Shown one piece after another: positions 11,216-22,372 of a stretch of DNA of 64,000 bases. How positions within the stretch are numbered: position 1 is the first letter of the stretch; every line of letters starts with the position of its first letter. The position numbers and the translations under genes were made by a program. The stretch is taken from the NCBI GenBank assembly GCA_963921195.1, contig OY992540.1, positions 128,216,671 to 128,280,670 on the forward strand, in the 5' to 3' direction. Under the pieces are notes generated by a model that saw only the letters and a program-made list of their open reading frames with translations, searched no databases and had not been told where the DNA came from. The DNA is from Pegoplata infirma (taxonomy: Eukaryota > Arthropoda > Insecta > Diptera > Anthomyiidae).

Positions 11216-11860
11216 CTACATCATTTCCAATTGTAATTCAGAAATTATCAATTGTATTTCAGAAATTATCAATTGTATTTCAGAAGTAATTAATTGTATT
11301 TCAGAACTTATCAAATGTATTTCAGAAGTTATCAATTGTATTTCTGATATTATCAATTGTATTTCAGAAACTGTCAATTGTATTTCAGAATTTATCAATT
11401 GTATTTCAGAAATTATCAATTGTATTTCAGAAACTATCAATTGTATTTCAGAATTTATCAATTGTATTTCAGAAATTATCAATTGTATTTCATAACTTAT
11501 CAATTGTATTTCAGAAATTATCATTTGTATTTCAGAAATTTTTAATTTGTGTTGTAGGAAATATCAATTGTATTTCAGAAGTTATCAATTGTATTTCAGA
11601 ATTTATCAATTGTATTTCAGAAATTATCAATTGTATTTCAGAAGTTATCAATTGTATTTCAGAACTTAACAAATGTATTTCAGAAGTTATCAATTGTATT
11701 TCAGAAACTAACCTTTGTAAAACAATTGAAAATTTCTGAAATACAATTGATTATTTCTAAAATACAATTAATAACTTCTGAAATACAATTGATATTTCCT
11801 GCAATACAAATTAACAATTTCTGAAATACAATTCAATTTTCAATTTTACAAAAAGCAAGA
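11216..11860. repeat. 21-bp minisatellite with inverted tail
   Basis: About two dozen copies of TATCAATTGTATTTCAGAAAT run to about 11705; from about 11725 to 11850 the same unit appears in the opposite orientation, so the block can fold back. The period is a multiple of three, which leaves long stop-free frames on both strands (7-residue repeats such as ISEIQLI); these are not genes. Scattered diverged units also occur around 54590-54960. Confidence 0.9.
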
Positions 11861-12065
11861 CTCTATTAAGTCTGATGATGTTTGGCATACATGATTTGGA
11901 CATTTACCTGTTCAGGTTTGTATTGCAATTCAGCGGAATCGGTCCAGTGGTTTAAAAGTCATAAGCAAAAGAGTGAATTTCGGCAAAGGTTTTTCGCGAA
12001 TTTACGAGATAAAAAACACAGTAACTTTGGAACGACAATTCTGAGGCTGGTGAAGCTTGGCATAT

Positions 12066-13150
12066 GGGGCAAAACGCGTCAACGGTCCACACCCAAAATC
12101 AAATGTTGTCCGATTCAAGTATAATTTTGGCAAAATATTAGGTTAATGATAGGTAGTATAAATTACAAATATAAAATTTTTTGATGAAATATTGGCATAG
12201 TTACAGGGTTGGGAAGTTTTGATGTTTTTGGAAAGAATATATTTTGGTGAATTTTAATTAACACTTTGATGAAACAAAAATTATAATTTAAAAAACTAAT
12301 TTTAAAGTATTTTTGATGGCCTTTAAAATGGCATTTGTGTTTTTTAAAAAAGAAATAAATTTGACCTTAAAATTCAAGGTCAAAATATTAAGTTGTAATT
12401 ATCTTATAAGGGTCGCACTTTTAAATTTTTTTCACTAAGCCCATTAGAAAGCTTGACATTTTTTTTAATTTCGGTTTTAAAAAAAAAAATGGTATGTATG
12501 AAACTTTATGAGAAATCAATTATTTAGGAGTATATGACACTCAAATTGTACTGAAATCGCTTTAATCTGCATATAATAACAACAACAAAAATCAATGCTT
12601 AGATAAAGTGTGCGTTGTAAACACACACAACAAACGTGGCACGCATAAAAAATAAAGAAATCAGTACAGTTTGGGTGTTATGTACTCGTAAAAAAATTGA
12701 TTTCTCATAAAGTATCATACATACCATTTTTTTTTTAAAAACCGAAATTAAAAAAAATTTCAACCTTTCTAGTGGGCTTAGTGAAAAAAATCTAAAAGTG
12801 CGACACTTATAAGATAATTACAATTTAATATTTTGACCTTGAATTTTAAGGTCAAATTTATTTTTTTCAAAAAAAACACAAATGCCATTTTAAAGGCCGT
12901 CAAAAATACTTTAAAAGTCGTTTTTAAAATTATAATTTTTGTTTCATCAAAATGTAAATTAAAATTCACCAAAATATGTTCTTTTCAAAAACATCAAAAC
13001 TTTCCAACCCTGTAACTCTGCCAATATTTCATCAAAAAATTTTATATTTGTAATTTAGAATACCTATCATTAACCTACTATTTGACCAAAATTATACTTA
13101 AATTGGACAACATTTGTTTTTTGGTGTGGACCTTTGACGCGTTTTGCCCC
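12066..13150. mobile_element. Foldback element with GGGGCAAAACGCGTC ends, copy 1
   Basis: The ends GGGGCAAAACGCGTCAA and their inverse border two arms of about 400 bp and a short loop holding GTGTGCGTTGTAAACACACA. Flanks are CATAT and ATATAT within a HINE, consistent with a TA-type target duplication. A second copy is at 30069-31156 with the same ends and length but its loop in the opposite orientation. No enzyme is encoded. The near-identical arms would form a long hairpin if transcribed. Confidence 0.88.
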
Positions 13151-14229
13151 ATATATATTTGTTCCCCTGGTCTGGTTGGTATTTAATTTCAGCAAAATCG
13201 GTCAAGTAGTTCAAAAGTTATTAGCAAAACCGTGAATTTCAGATTACCCGAGTAAAAATGTTTACATGATGCAATATATAATGATATGTAACACAATATA
13301 TATTTATACGCAATTTGATCCGAATAATGGTGGATCTTTTTGCATTAAAAAATATCAACTTGTATAAAATATGATTTGATTTCATCCGAGTTTTGACCAG
13401 TCATTGTCATATATTGGTGGATCTAATTAGATCTAATTGCATAAAAACATATAAAATCCTGGTGTTTTTTGGGTTGAGATACACCACAGGTCAACGATAC
13501 ATTCACCAAACATATAATTTTCCAACACAAAAAAAATGTTTGGGTACGCTTCGAACCAGATAGGTGATATACATAACCCTGACAAGGAAATGTTTAGGAA
13601 CATTTTAAAAAGTTGCTTATACTTTGCCTAAAAAACTTAGAAAACTTTTAGTTTATTGGAAACATATATATAGTTTTGTATGGAACAGAAAAAGCTATAT
13701 ATAATTTTATGTTAAATTATACAGAAAAATAAATTTTGTATTGACCCTCATATAATTCTATATAATTATATCAACCGTACACATTTTAATCCGAATCATG
13801 ATTAAATTATATATAACTGCATATGATTGCATTTAAAAATTTAGAAAATATCCTACGGGATATATAATCTTATATGATATACTAGCTAACTCGCCCGGTA
13901 CTTCGTTACCGGTTAGCTGTAAAAAAAAAAAAAAAAACTTTATAACTTCAAATTCTTATTAATTTTTAATTAAACGTAAAAATTGTTAGTTTCGACCTTT
14001 AAAATATTATATTTTGAGTAGATCTAAAGTAGCAAAAGATTTTATTTTTGAGAAACGATCTCATAGTTCAAACTTTAAGTTTCAAGGAACATTAGTGCAT
14101 AAGGAACAATATGTAATTGAAGCGAAAATTCAAAAATTTATTTTCCCAGAATGTAATTTCCGCGAGTGGATCGTAAGTACCAATTTTAAGTATCTCTACT
14201 TTCTCCCTTTTTCCCCATTAGAAGCAGAA

Positions 14230-17200
14230 TTTTCATAAAAGTACTTATTTTAGAATGTTATTTCCGCGAAAGGATCGTACAGTCCAAATTTCAAGTATCT
14301 AGGACCATTAATTCAGCAGATACAAAATTGCCCTACTTTCCCCATTTTCCCCCTTAGAAGCAGAATTTTCTAAAAAAGTGCTTCTTCCAGAATGTTATTT
14401 CCGCGAGAGGATAGTACAGTCCAAATTTCAAGTATCTAGGACCATTATTTGAGCAAATACAAAACAGTTCAAAATTCAAGTATCTAGGACCATTAGTTCA
14501 GCAGATACAAAATTGCCCTACTTTCCCCCTTTTCGACCTATAAAACAAAATTTTCAAAAAAGTACTTCTTTCAGAATGTTTTTTCCGCGAGAGAATCGTA
14601 CACTCCAAAAAAAAAGTTCAAAATTCAAGTATCTAGGACCGTTAGTTCAGCAGATACAAAATTGCACCAATTACCCCCTTTTTCCCCGTAGAAGCGAAAT
14701 TTTTTAAAAAAGTACTTCCATTAGAATGTTGTTTCCGCAAGAAGATTCAAATTTTAAATTTGCCCTACTTTCCCTCTTTTCCCCCCATAGAAGCAGATTT
14801 TTCCAAGAAAGTACTTCTTCCAGAATGTTATTTCCGCGAGAGGATCGTACATTCCAAACTATAATGTCTAGGACCATTAGTTCAGCAGATACAAAATTGC
14901 CCTTCTTTCCCCCTTTAAAAAGTAATTTTCAAAAAAGCACTTCTTTCAATATGTTATTTCCGCGAAATGATCCTATATTGCAAATGTCATGTTTTTAAGA
15001 TCATTACTTAAAATTTTACCAAATTGCCCTATTTTCCCCCTCCTGGCCCTCCTTAAAACCATAATTTTTAAAAAGTGGATGAGGATCAAAATTTAAAGTT
15101 TTAGTTCAGAAGATACAAAATTTCCCTATTTTCCCCCTTCTACTTTTTTCAAGATGTTTTTTTGCGAGATGATCCTAGAGTTCAAATTTCAAGTTTCTGG
15201 AACCATTTGATTTAAAGATAAATAATGCACCGATTTTCCCTATTTCCCCCCTTTCCCACCGTGGAGGAGGAATTTTTCAAACAATATTTTGTTTTCCGCA
15301 TGTTAATTCCGCGAGACGATCCTAGAGTCCAAATTTCAAGTTTCTGGGACCATTTGTCCAGAAGACAAAAAATGTACCAATTTTCTCTGTTTTCCCCACC
15401 TTGGAGGCTGAATTTTCAACAATATATTTTTTTATTTTTTTTTTCGCGAGAGGATCATAGAGTCCAAATTTGAAGTTTCTAAAACTATAAGTTCAAAAGA
15501 TACAAAATCCCCCCAAGGGCCCTACTTTCCCCTCTTTCTCCTTTTTCCCCTTTAGAAGTGGAATTTTTAAAAAAGTTCTTTAGGCATGTTATTTTCGCGA
15601 AAGGATCGTTCAGTTCAAATTTCAAGTATCTAGGATCATTAGTTCAGCAGATTCAAAATTGCCTTTTTTCCCCCTATTTCCCTTAGAATTTTGAAAAGTA
15701 CTTTCTTAAAAATGTTATTTCCGCGAGAGGATCGTTCAGCCAAATTTCAAGAATCTAGGACCATTAGTTCAGCAGATACAAAATTGCCCCAACTTCCCCG
15801 TTTTCCCCCTTGAAATCGGAATTTTCAAAAAAAAGTACTTCTTTCAGAATGTTAATTCCAAGAGAGAGGATCGTGCAGTCTAAATTTCAAGTATCTAGGA
15901 CCATTTTTTGAGCAGATACAAAATTGCCCTACTTTTTGCCTTTTCCCCCTTAGAAGCGGAACTTTCCACAAAAAGTACATTTTTTAGAATATTATTTCCG
16001 CAAGAGGATCGTACTGTTTAAATTTCACGTATCTAGGATCATTAGTTCAGCAGATACAGAATTGCCCTACTTTCCACCTTTTTCCCCTTTAGAAGGAGAA
16101 CTTTCAAAATAAGTACTTTTTCTAGAATGTTCTTTCCGCCAGAGGATCGTACAGTCCAAACTTCAAGTATGTAGGACTATTAGTTCAGCAGATTCAAAAT
16201 TGCCCTACTTTCTCCCCTTTCCCCCGTAGAAGCAGAATTTAAAATAAAGTACTTCTTTTAGAATGTTATATTCGCGAGAGGATCGTACAGTTAAATTTTA
16301 AGTACCGAGGACCATTAGTTCAGCAGATACAAAATTGCCCTACCCTCCCTTTTCCCCCTTTGAAAGTAGAGTTTCAAAAAAGTACTTCCTTGAGAATGTT
16401 ATTTCCGCGAGAGGATCGTACAGTCCAAATTTCAAGTATAGAGGACCATTATTTCAGCAGATACAAAATTGCCCTACTTTTCCCCTTTTTCCCACTCAAA
16501 ATCGGAATATTTAAAAAAGTACTTCTTTCAGAATGTTATTCTCTCGAAAAGATTTCAAATTTCAAGCCTCCCGGACCATTAGTTCAGCAGATACAAAGTT
16601 TCCTACTTTCCCCCTTTTGCCTCTTAGAGGAGGAATTTTCCAAAAAGTCCGCCATTCGAATTTTATTTCCGCGAGAGGATCGTGCAGTCTAATTTTCAAG
16701 CATTTAGGACTATTTGTTCAGCAGATACAAAATTGGCCTACTTTCCCCTTTTTCCCCCTTAAAAGAAGAATTTTTAAAAAAGTATTTCTTTCCGAATGTT
16801 ATTTCCGCGGGAGGATCGTACAGTCCAATTTTCAAGTATCTAGGACCATTAGTTCAGCAGATTCAAAATTGCACTATTTTTCCCTCTTTTCTCCCTTAAA
16901 AGAGGAATTTTTAAAAAAAGTATTCCTTTCCGAACGTTATTTCCGCGGGAGGATCGTTCACAACCAATTTCAAGTATCTAGGACCATTACTTTAGCATAT
17001 ACAAAATTGCACTACTTTCGCCCTTTCTCCCCTTAAAAGCGAAATTTTCAAAAAAGTACTTCTTTTAGAATGGTGTTGCCGCGATATGATCCCATATTAT
17101 AAATGTCATGTTTCTAAGACCATTAGTTTAAAGTTTAGCAAATTGCCCTATTTTCCCCCTTTTGGGCCTCCTTAAAACCAAAATTCTTAAAAAAGTATAT

Positions 17201-19255
17201 TTTTCAAAAAATAATTTCCGCAAGAGCATCCATATTCAAAATTTCAAGTTTGTTTAGAAGATACAAAATTGCCCTATTAAACCCCTTCTTCCCCCCACCA
17301 CCACCCTTATAAAATGATTTTTCAAAATATTACTTTTTACAAAATGTTTTTTCCGCGAGAGGATCATAGAGTTAAAATTTCAATTCTCTGGGACCATTCG
17401 TTTAGCAGATACGAAACTGCCCTTCTTTACCCATTTTTCCCCCATTAAAAACGAATTTTCAAAAAAGTACTTCGTATAGAATGTTATTTTCGGGATAGGA
17501 TTGTACAGTTCATATTTTCAGTTTCTAGGACCATTAGTTCAGCAGATAAAAAATTGGGCTACTTTCCAATTTTTAAAAAAGTATTTCTTTAACAATGTTA
17601 GTTCAGCAGATACAAAATTGCCATACTTTCCCCCTTTTTCCCCCTAGAAGCGTAATTTTTTAAAAAGTTTTTCTTTAACAATGTTATTTCCGCGAGAGGA
17701 TCGTTCAGTTGAAATTTCAAGTATCTAGGACCATGAGTTCAGCAGATTCAAAATTACCCCACTCACCCCCTTTTTCCCCGGGAATTTTCAAAAAGTACTT
17801 CATTTAGAATATTATTTCCGCGAGAGGATTGAACATTTCAAATTTCAAGTATCTAGGACCATTAGTTTAGCAGATACAAAATTGACCTACTTTCCCCCTT
17901 TTTCCCCGTAGAAGCGGAATTTTTGAAAAAGTTCTTCTTAAAGAATGTTATTTTCGCGAATGAATCGTACTGTTCAAATTTCAAGTATTAAGGACCATTA
18001 GCTCAGCAGATTCAAAATTGCCCTACTTTCCCCATTTTCCCCCAGAATTTTGAAAAAGTACTTCCTTTAGAATGTTGTTTCCGCGAGAGGATGTTCACTC
18101 CAAATTTCAAGTATCTAGGACCATATTTTTAGCAGATACAAAATTGCCCTACCTTCCCCTTTTTCCCCCTTTAAAGCGGAATTTTCAAAAAAGTACTTTT
18201 TTCAGAATGTTATTTCCGCGAGAGGATCGTGCAGTCCACGCGAGAGGATCGTGCTGTCCTATTTGTTCAGCGGATACAAACCGGAATTTTCAAAAAGTAC
18301 TTCTTTCAGAAAGTTATTTCCGCGAGAGGATCGTACAGTCCAAATTTCAAGGATCTACGATCATTAGTTTAGCAGACACAAAAATACCCTACTTTCCCCC
18401 TTTTTCCCCTTAGAAGCGAAATTTTCAAAATAGAACTTTCTTTACAATGTTATTTCCGCAGGGGATCCCAAAGTCAAAATTTTTAAGTTTCTGGGAAAAT
18501 TAGTTCAGAACATACAAAGTGTACCAAATTGTCCTATTATCCCCCTTTTTACCACCCTAGAAGCGGAATTGAAAAAAAAACTTTTTTTCGGAATGTTTTT
18601 TTCGCGAGAGGATCTTATAGTCCAAACTTTAAGTTTCTAGGACCATTAGGTCAGAAAAAAGAATGTGTACCAAAGAAGTGCCTTTTTAAAATAGTACTTT
18701 CTTAAGAATATTATTTCCGTGAGAGGATCCTATAGTCCAAATTTCGGGTTTTTGGGAGCATTAGTTCACAATATAGAAAATGTTCAAAATCGTCCTATCC
18801 CCCCTTCCCCCCCAAATTTGAATGAAAAGTTTTCAAAAAAATACTTTCTTCAGCACTTAATTTCCGCGAGAGGATTATATAGTCCAAATTTTTAAGTTTC
18901 TAAGACCATTAGTTCAGAAGTTACAAAATGTACCAAATTATCCTACTTTCCCCCTTTCAACCCCCTAGAATCAAAATTAAAAAAAAACTTTGCTTCAGAA
19001 TGTTTTTTCCGTTAGAGGATCTTATAGTCCAAACTTTAAGTTTCTAGGACCATTAGGTCAAAAGTTAGAACATGTACCAAATTGCCCTTTTTCCCCCATT
19101 TCCCCTTCTTATTAAAAAAAAAAATACTTTCTTTAGAGTATTATGTCCGCGAGAGGATCCTATAGTCCAAATTTTAGGTTACTTGGGCTATTAGTTCAGA
19201 AGATCGAAATGTTCAAAATTGTCCTATTTCCCCCTAAATTTTAGTGATTAAATCA
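14230..19255 (+). repeat. ~136-bp tandem satellite (about 36 units)
   Basis: The unit contains, in order, GGAATTTTCAAAAAAGTACT, TTTCAGAATGTTATTTCCGC, GAGAGGATCGTACAGTCC, AAATTTCAAGTATCTAGGAC, CATTAGTTCAGCAGATAC, AAAATTGCCCTACTTTCC and CCCTTTTTCCCCCTTAGAAG. Spacing between successive CCGCGAGAGG motifs is mostly 125-150 bases. Units differ by substitutions and indels, and divergence increases toward the right (from about 18430 the wording changes to ATCCTATAGTCC). Short open frames across it are chance products and have no stable reading frame between units. Confidence 0.93.
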
Positions 19256-19830
19256 ATAAATTCCAAAAAATAAAAAATTAAATGACAAAAAAATTTAGTA
19301 AAAAATTTGAGTCAAAAAATTAAGGGAAAAAAATTTTGAGTAAAAAAAATTGAGTAAAAAAAATTTGGGTGAAAGAAAACACCTTCTAATTAAAAAATTT
19401 AAGTAAAAAAAATTTAGTTAAAAGACTGAAGAATAAAATACAAATGAGTGAAAAAAATTTTTAGTAAAAAAAAAATTTAGTGAAAAAAAAATTTGAGAAA
19501 ACAAATTTTTGGGTAAAAAAAAATTGTAAAAAAAAAATTTTTGAGTGAAAAAAAAATTTGAGTGAAAAAAAGTTTTGAGTGAAAAAAAAATTTTTAAAAA
19601 AAAATTTTGAGTGAAAAAAAAATTTGAGTAAAAAAAATTTTGATTGAAAAAAATTTGTAAAAAAAAATTTGTAAAAAAAAAAATTTAAAAAAAAAAATTT
19701 TGAGTGAAAAAAATTTTGAGTGAAAAAAAATTTTGAGTAAAAAAAATTTTGAGTGAAAAAAATTTTGAGTGAAAAAATTTTGAGTGAAAAAAATTTTGAG
19801 TGAAAAAATTTTAGTAAAAAAATGTTTTTT
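19256..19830. repeat. A-rich minisatellite of TTTTGAGTGAAAAAAA units
   Basis: Copies of a roughly 15-17-base word (TTTTGAGTGAAAAAAA) expand inside the ~136-bp satellite, ending at a normal satellite unit at 19830. It is local simple-sequence growth. The apparent 99-codon minus-strand frame is Phe/Lys-rich repeat translation. Confidence 0.85.
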
Positions 19831-20173
19831 CCCCGAGAGGATGCTATAGTCCAAATATCTAGTTTCTAGGACCATTAGTTCAAAATTCACCAAATTGCCC
19901 TATTTTCCCCCTTTTTGTCCCGCCTAAGACCGGAATTTTCAAAAAAGTACTTTTTTCAAAATGTTATTTCTGCGAGAGTATCCTATATTCAAAATTTCAA
20001 GATTGAAGGACCATTAGTTCAGAAGATAGAAAATGTACCAACTTGCCCTATTTCCCCCTCCCCCCCACCCTAGAAACGGAATTTTCAAAATATTACTTTT
20101 TCCAAAATGTTATTTCCGCGAGAGGGTCCTAGACTTCAAATTTCAAGTTTCTGGGACCATTTGTTTAGAATAT
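19831..20173 (+). repeat. ~136-bp satellite, units after the A-rich block
   Basis: Units at 19835, 19970 and 20117 carry the GCGAGAG and AATTTCAAG words. The last is broken by the HINE at 20174. Confidence 0.85.
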
Positions 20174-21030
20174 AAACAAGTAAGAAAATTATAGTCGGTC
20201 AAGACCGACCATATAATACCCTACACCAGAGTTTCCCGGAAAATGGGTCCCATGGTCCGTTTAGATCTATATGTTGCCAAATCTTTAATAAGTGTAAAAA
20301 ACACTCACAAATCAAATTTGAGTGAAATAGGCTTCTTTTTGTTGACAATAAACCACTTTAACTGAATATCGGGCGAAATTTTCACAAGGGGCCTGAGTCC
20401 AAAACTGGTCCGATGATTATCAGGTTTGATAAGGTTATTTAAGTACGCGTTTAATATGCACAAACAATATTTTAACTAAGTATTTTCTATTTTCATGAAA
20501 TTTGAGTCATTTATATGAAAATCGGGAAGGTGGTTTGTATGGGCGCTACAAGAAGAACTGGTCCGATTTCTTTGAAATTCGGAATGGTGATTTTTGAAGA
20601 CAAAACATGTTTACCTTCCAAATTTCAAAAAGATACCTATTATAATACGGTTATTAGAGTCAATTGAGCCAAAACTAAAGAGGACCTTTGTATGGGAGCT
20701 AGGTCTAAATATGGACCGATTTTTTCCAATTTCAATAGGCTTCGTCCTTGGGCCAAGAGAGGGTTAAGTTTCAAATTTCAAGTCATTTGATTAAAAATTG
20801 CGACCTGTATCGTGTTTACACCGTTTACATGGACAGACAGACAGACAGACGGACGGACGGACGGACGGACAGACGGACGGACGGACGGACATCGCTAAAT
20901 CGACTCAAAAAGTGATTCTGAGTCGATCGGTATACTTGAAGGTGGGTCTAGGACCAATATTTCGGGTAGTTACAAACATCAGCACAAACTCATTATACCC
21001 TGTACCACAGTGTGGTGTAGGGTATAAAAA
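20174..21030 (+). mobile_element. HINE subfamily B
   Basis: It begins AAACAAGTAAGAAAATTATA, then a perfect 7-bp hairpin GTCGGTC-AA-GACCGAC, then ATACCCTACACCA. A long (ACAG/ACGG)n tract lies at 20829-20890, followed by ATCGCTAAATCGACTC and a 3' end whose TGGTGTAGGGTAT is the inverted partner of the 5' ATACCCTACACCA. It interrupts a satellite unit. A minus-strand copy is at 54984-55757. Sequence differs strongly from subfamily A but the architecture is the same. Confidence 0.87.
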
Positions 21031-21074
21031 TGTACCAATTTGCCCTATTTTCTTTCCCCTTTTTCCCCCCTTGG
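21031..21074 (+). repeat. Satellite fragment between two insertions
   Basis: ATGTACCAATTTGCCC and the C-rich tail continue the satellite unit broken at 20173. It ends in the CTTGG target duplication of the next element. Confidence 0.75.
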
Positions 21075-22064
21075 CACAGTGGCCGAAATGGCCAATCTAG
21101 CGGCGCTTAATTCGGAAATGTAAAATAATAAAGACTAATGCTTATTTGCGATTATAAAATTTATAAAGAATTAATTTTTAAACAATATTTATTTATTTTT
21201 ATGTATTTTGGGAAATTTATGTGAATATTGGGAGGGTGGTTTGTATGAGGCCTAGAAATTAAAATGGTCCGATTCCGTTAAAATTTAGAGCGATTGTTTA
21301 TGAATATAAAAAACATTTATCGGTCGAATTTCAAGAGGATATCTTGAATACTATTGTTAGGGGTATTTAAGTAAAACTTGAAGGGGACATTTACATGGGG
21401 GCTATGGGTTAACATGGATTGATTTTGTCAAAATTTAACAGGTTTTGTTCTTGCGATAAAAGAAACTTAAATTTCAAATTTCAGCCAAATCGATTGAAAA
21501 TTGTGGTCTGTATCGCGTTTATACTGTTTATTTGGACAGGCAGATGGACCCTAAAAACCGAAGAACTTGCGAGAACTTGCACGCCATACTGAAACGTCAC
21601 AACAAAAATAACCCAAAATAATAAACAAAACAGGAATTGGACCGAATACGATCGAATTTCAAAAGTTGCAGTCCATGAAACTATAGTTTATATAACAAAT
21701 GTAAACTTCTATAATGAACTAATAATAAACTAGATACACACAGGCCACAAACATTTATTTTTTAGTTAAAACATACCTTTTACTTTCAATTAAAACTTTT
21801 TGGCTCAAAATGTATAAACAATTGACTTAAAAGTGTCAAGAAAAATTCACTGAGTAATTAGGCCCCAAATTCATTTAATACACTTGCTGCAGAAAATGTA
21901 TATTTGATAGCTTACAGCTGTGCGAATATTAAGAGAAAAACAAAAGTGAAAACGTTAATTTTCTCTGTAAAGTATAGGTAATCGATACAGTGCAAAACAT
22001 TTATCAGTTTTAATTTTTTAATTTTGACTAAAACGCCGCTAGATCAGTGATTTCGGCCACAGTG
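21075..22064. mobile_element. Transib-like non-autonomous element with CACAGTG ends
   Basis: The left end is CACAGTGGCCGAAATGGCC and the right end, inverted, CACTGTGGCCGAAATCACTG; ATCTAGCGGCG then follows on both sides. CTTGG is duplicated exactly at 21070-21074 and 22065-22069, and the satellite unit rejoins when the element is removed. A CACWRTG-type start with 5-bp duplication is the Transib/RAG signature, and the left heptamer equals the RSS heptamer. The interior (about 21210-21545) is a diverged HINE-B-like segment. There is no transposase ORF, so the family call rests on ends only. Confidence 0.78.
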
Positions 22065-22328
22065 CTTGGAGGCGGAATTTTCCAAAAATATTTTTTTCGA
22101 AATTTTATTTCCGCGAGAGGATCCTAGAGTTCAAGTTTGAAGTTTCTAGGACTATTAGTTCAAAAGATACAAAATCCCCCAAAGGACCCTACTTTCCCCC
22201 TTTTGCCCCCCTTAGAATCGGAATTTCCAAAAATCCCTAGTGGGTGGTTTTGTCGGGAGCCGAACCTACATTCCAAATTTCAAGTCTCTAGCTTCATCGG
22301 TTTGGGCTGGGCGATGATTATTGCCAAT
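22065..22328 (+). repeat. Terminal satellite units
   Basis: Two further units (GCGAGAGGATCCTAGAG at about 22112; a variant TTTTGTCGGGAGCCGAACCT at about 22252) lead into GGTTTGGGCTGGGCGATG and the CAGT tract. Confidence 0.8.
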
Positions 22329-22372
22329 CAGTCAGTCAGTCAGTCAGTCAGTCACTCAGTCAGTCACCACAC
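22329..22372 (+). repeat. (CAGT)n microsatellite
   Basis: About ten near-perfect CAGT repeats, with one CACT variant, lie just inside the right border of the satellite-bearing element. Confidence 0.95.

Noticed and set aside
11216..11545. 102- and 62-codon frames of ISEIQLI and YFRNYQL repeats
   Set aside because: They are translation of the 21-bp array on both strands; no start context or conservation.
16533..17036. 167-codon frame, the longest plus-strand ORF in the window
   Set aside because: It is translation of the ~136-bp satellite. The frame shifts from unit to unit and no other block is open in the same frame.
14230..19255. CRISPR-like array
   Set aside because: Units are contiguous diverged tandem copies, not short identical repeats with unique spacers, and the genome is eukaryotic.
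19594..19893. 99-codon Phe/Lys-rich minus-strand frame
   Set aside because: It is translation of the A-rich minisatellite.
20798..21100. 100-codon frame with a (TDGQ)n-like stretch
   Set aside because: The repeat comes from the HINE microsatellite; the same peptide appears from the HINE-B copy at 54978-55181, so it is repeat-derived.
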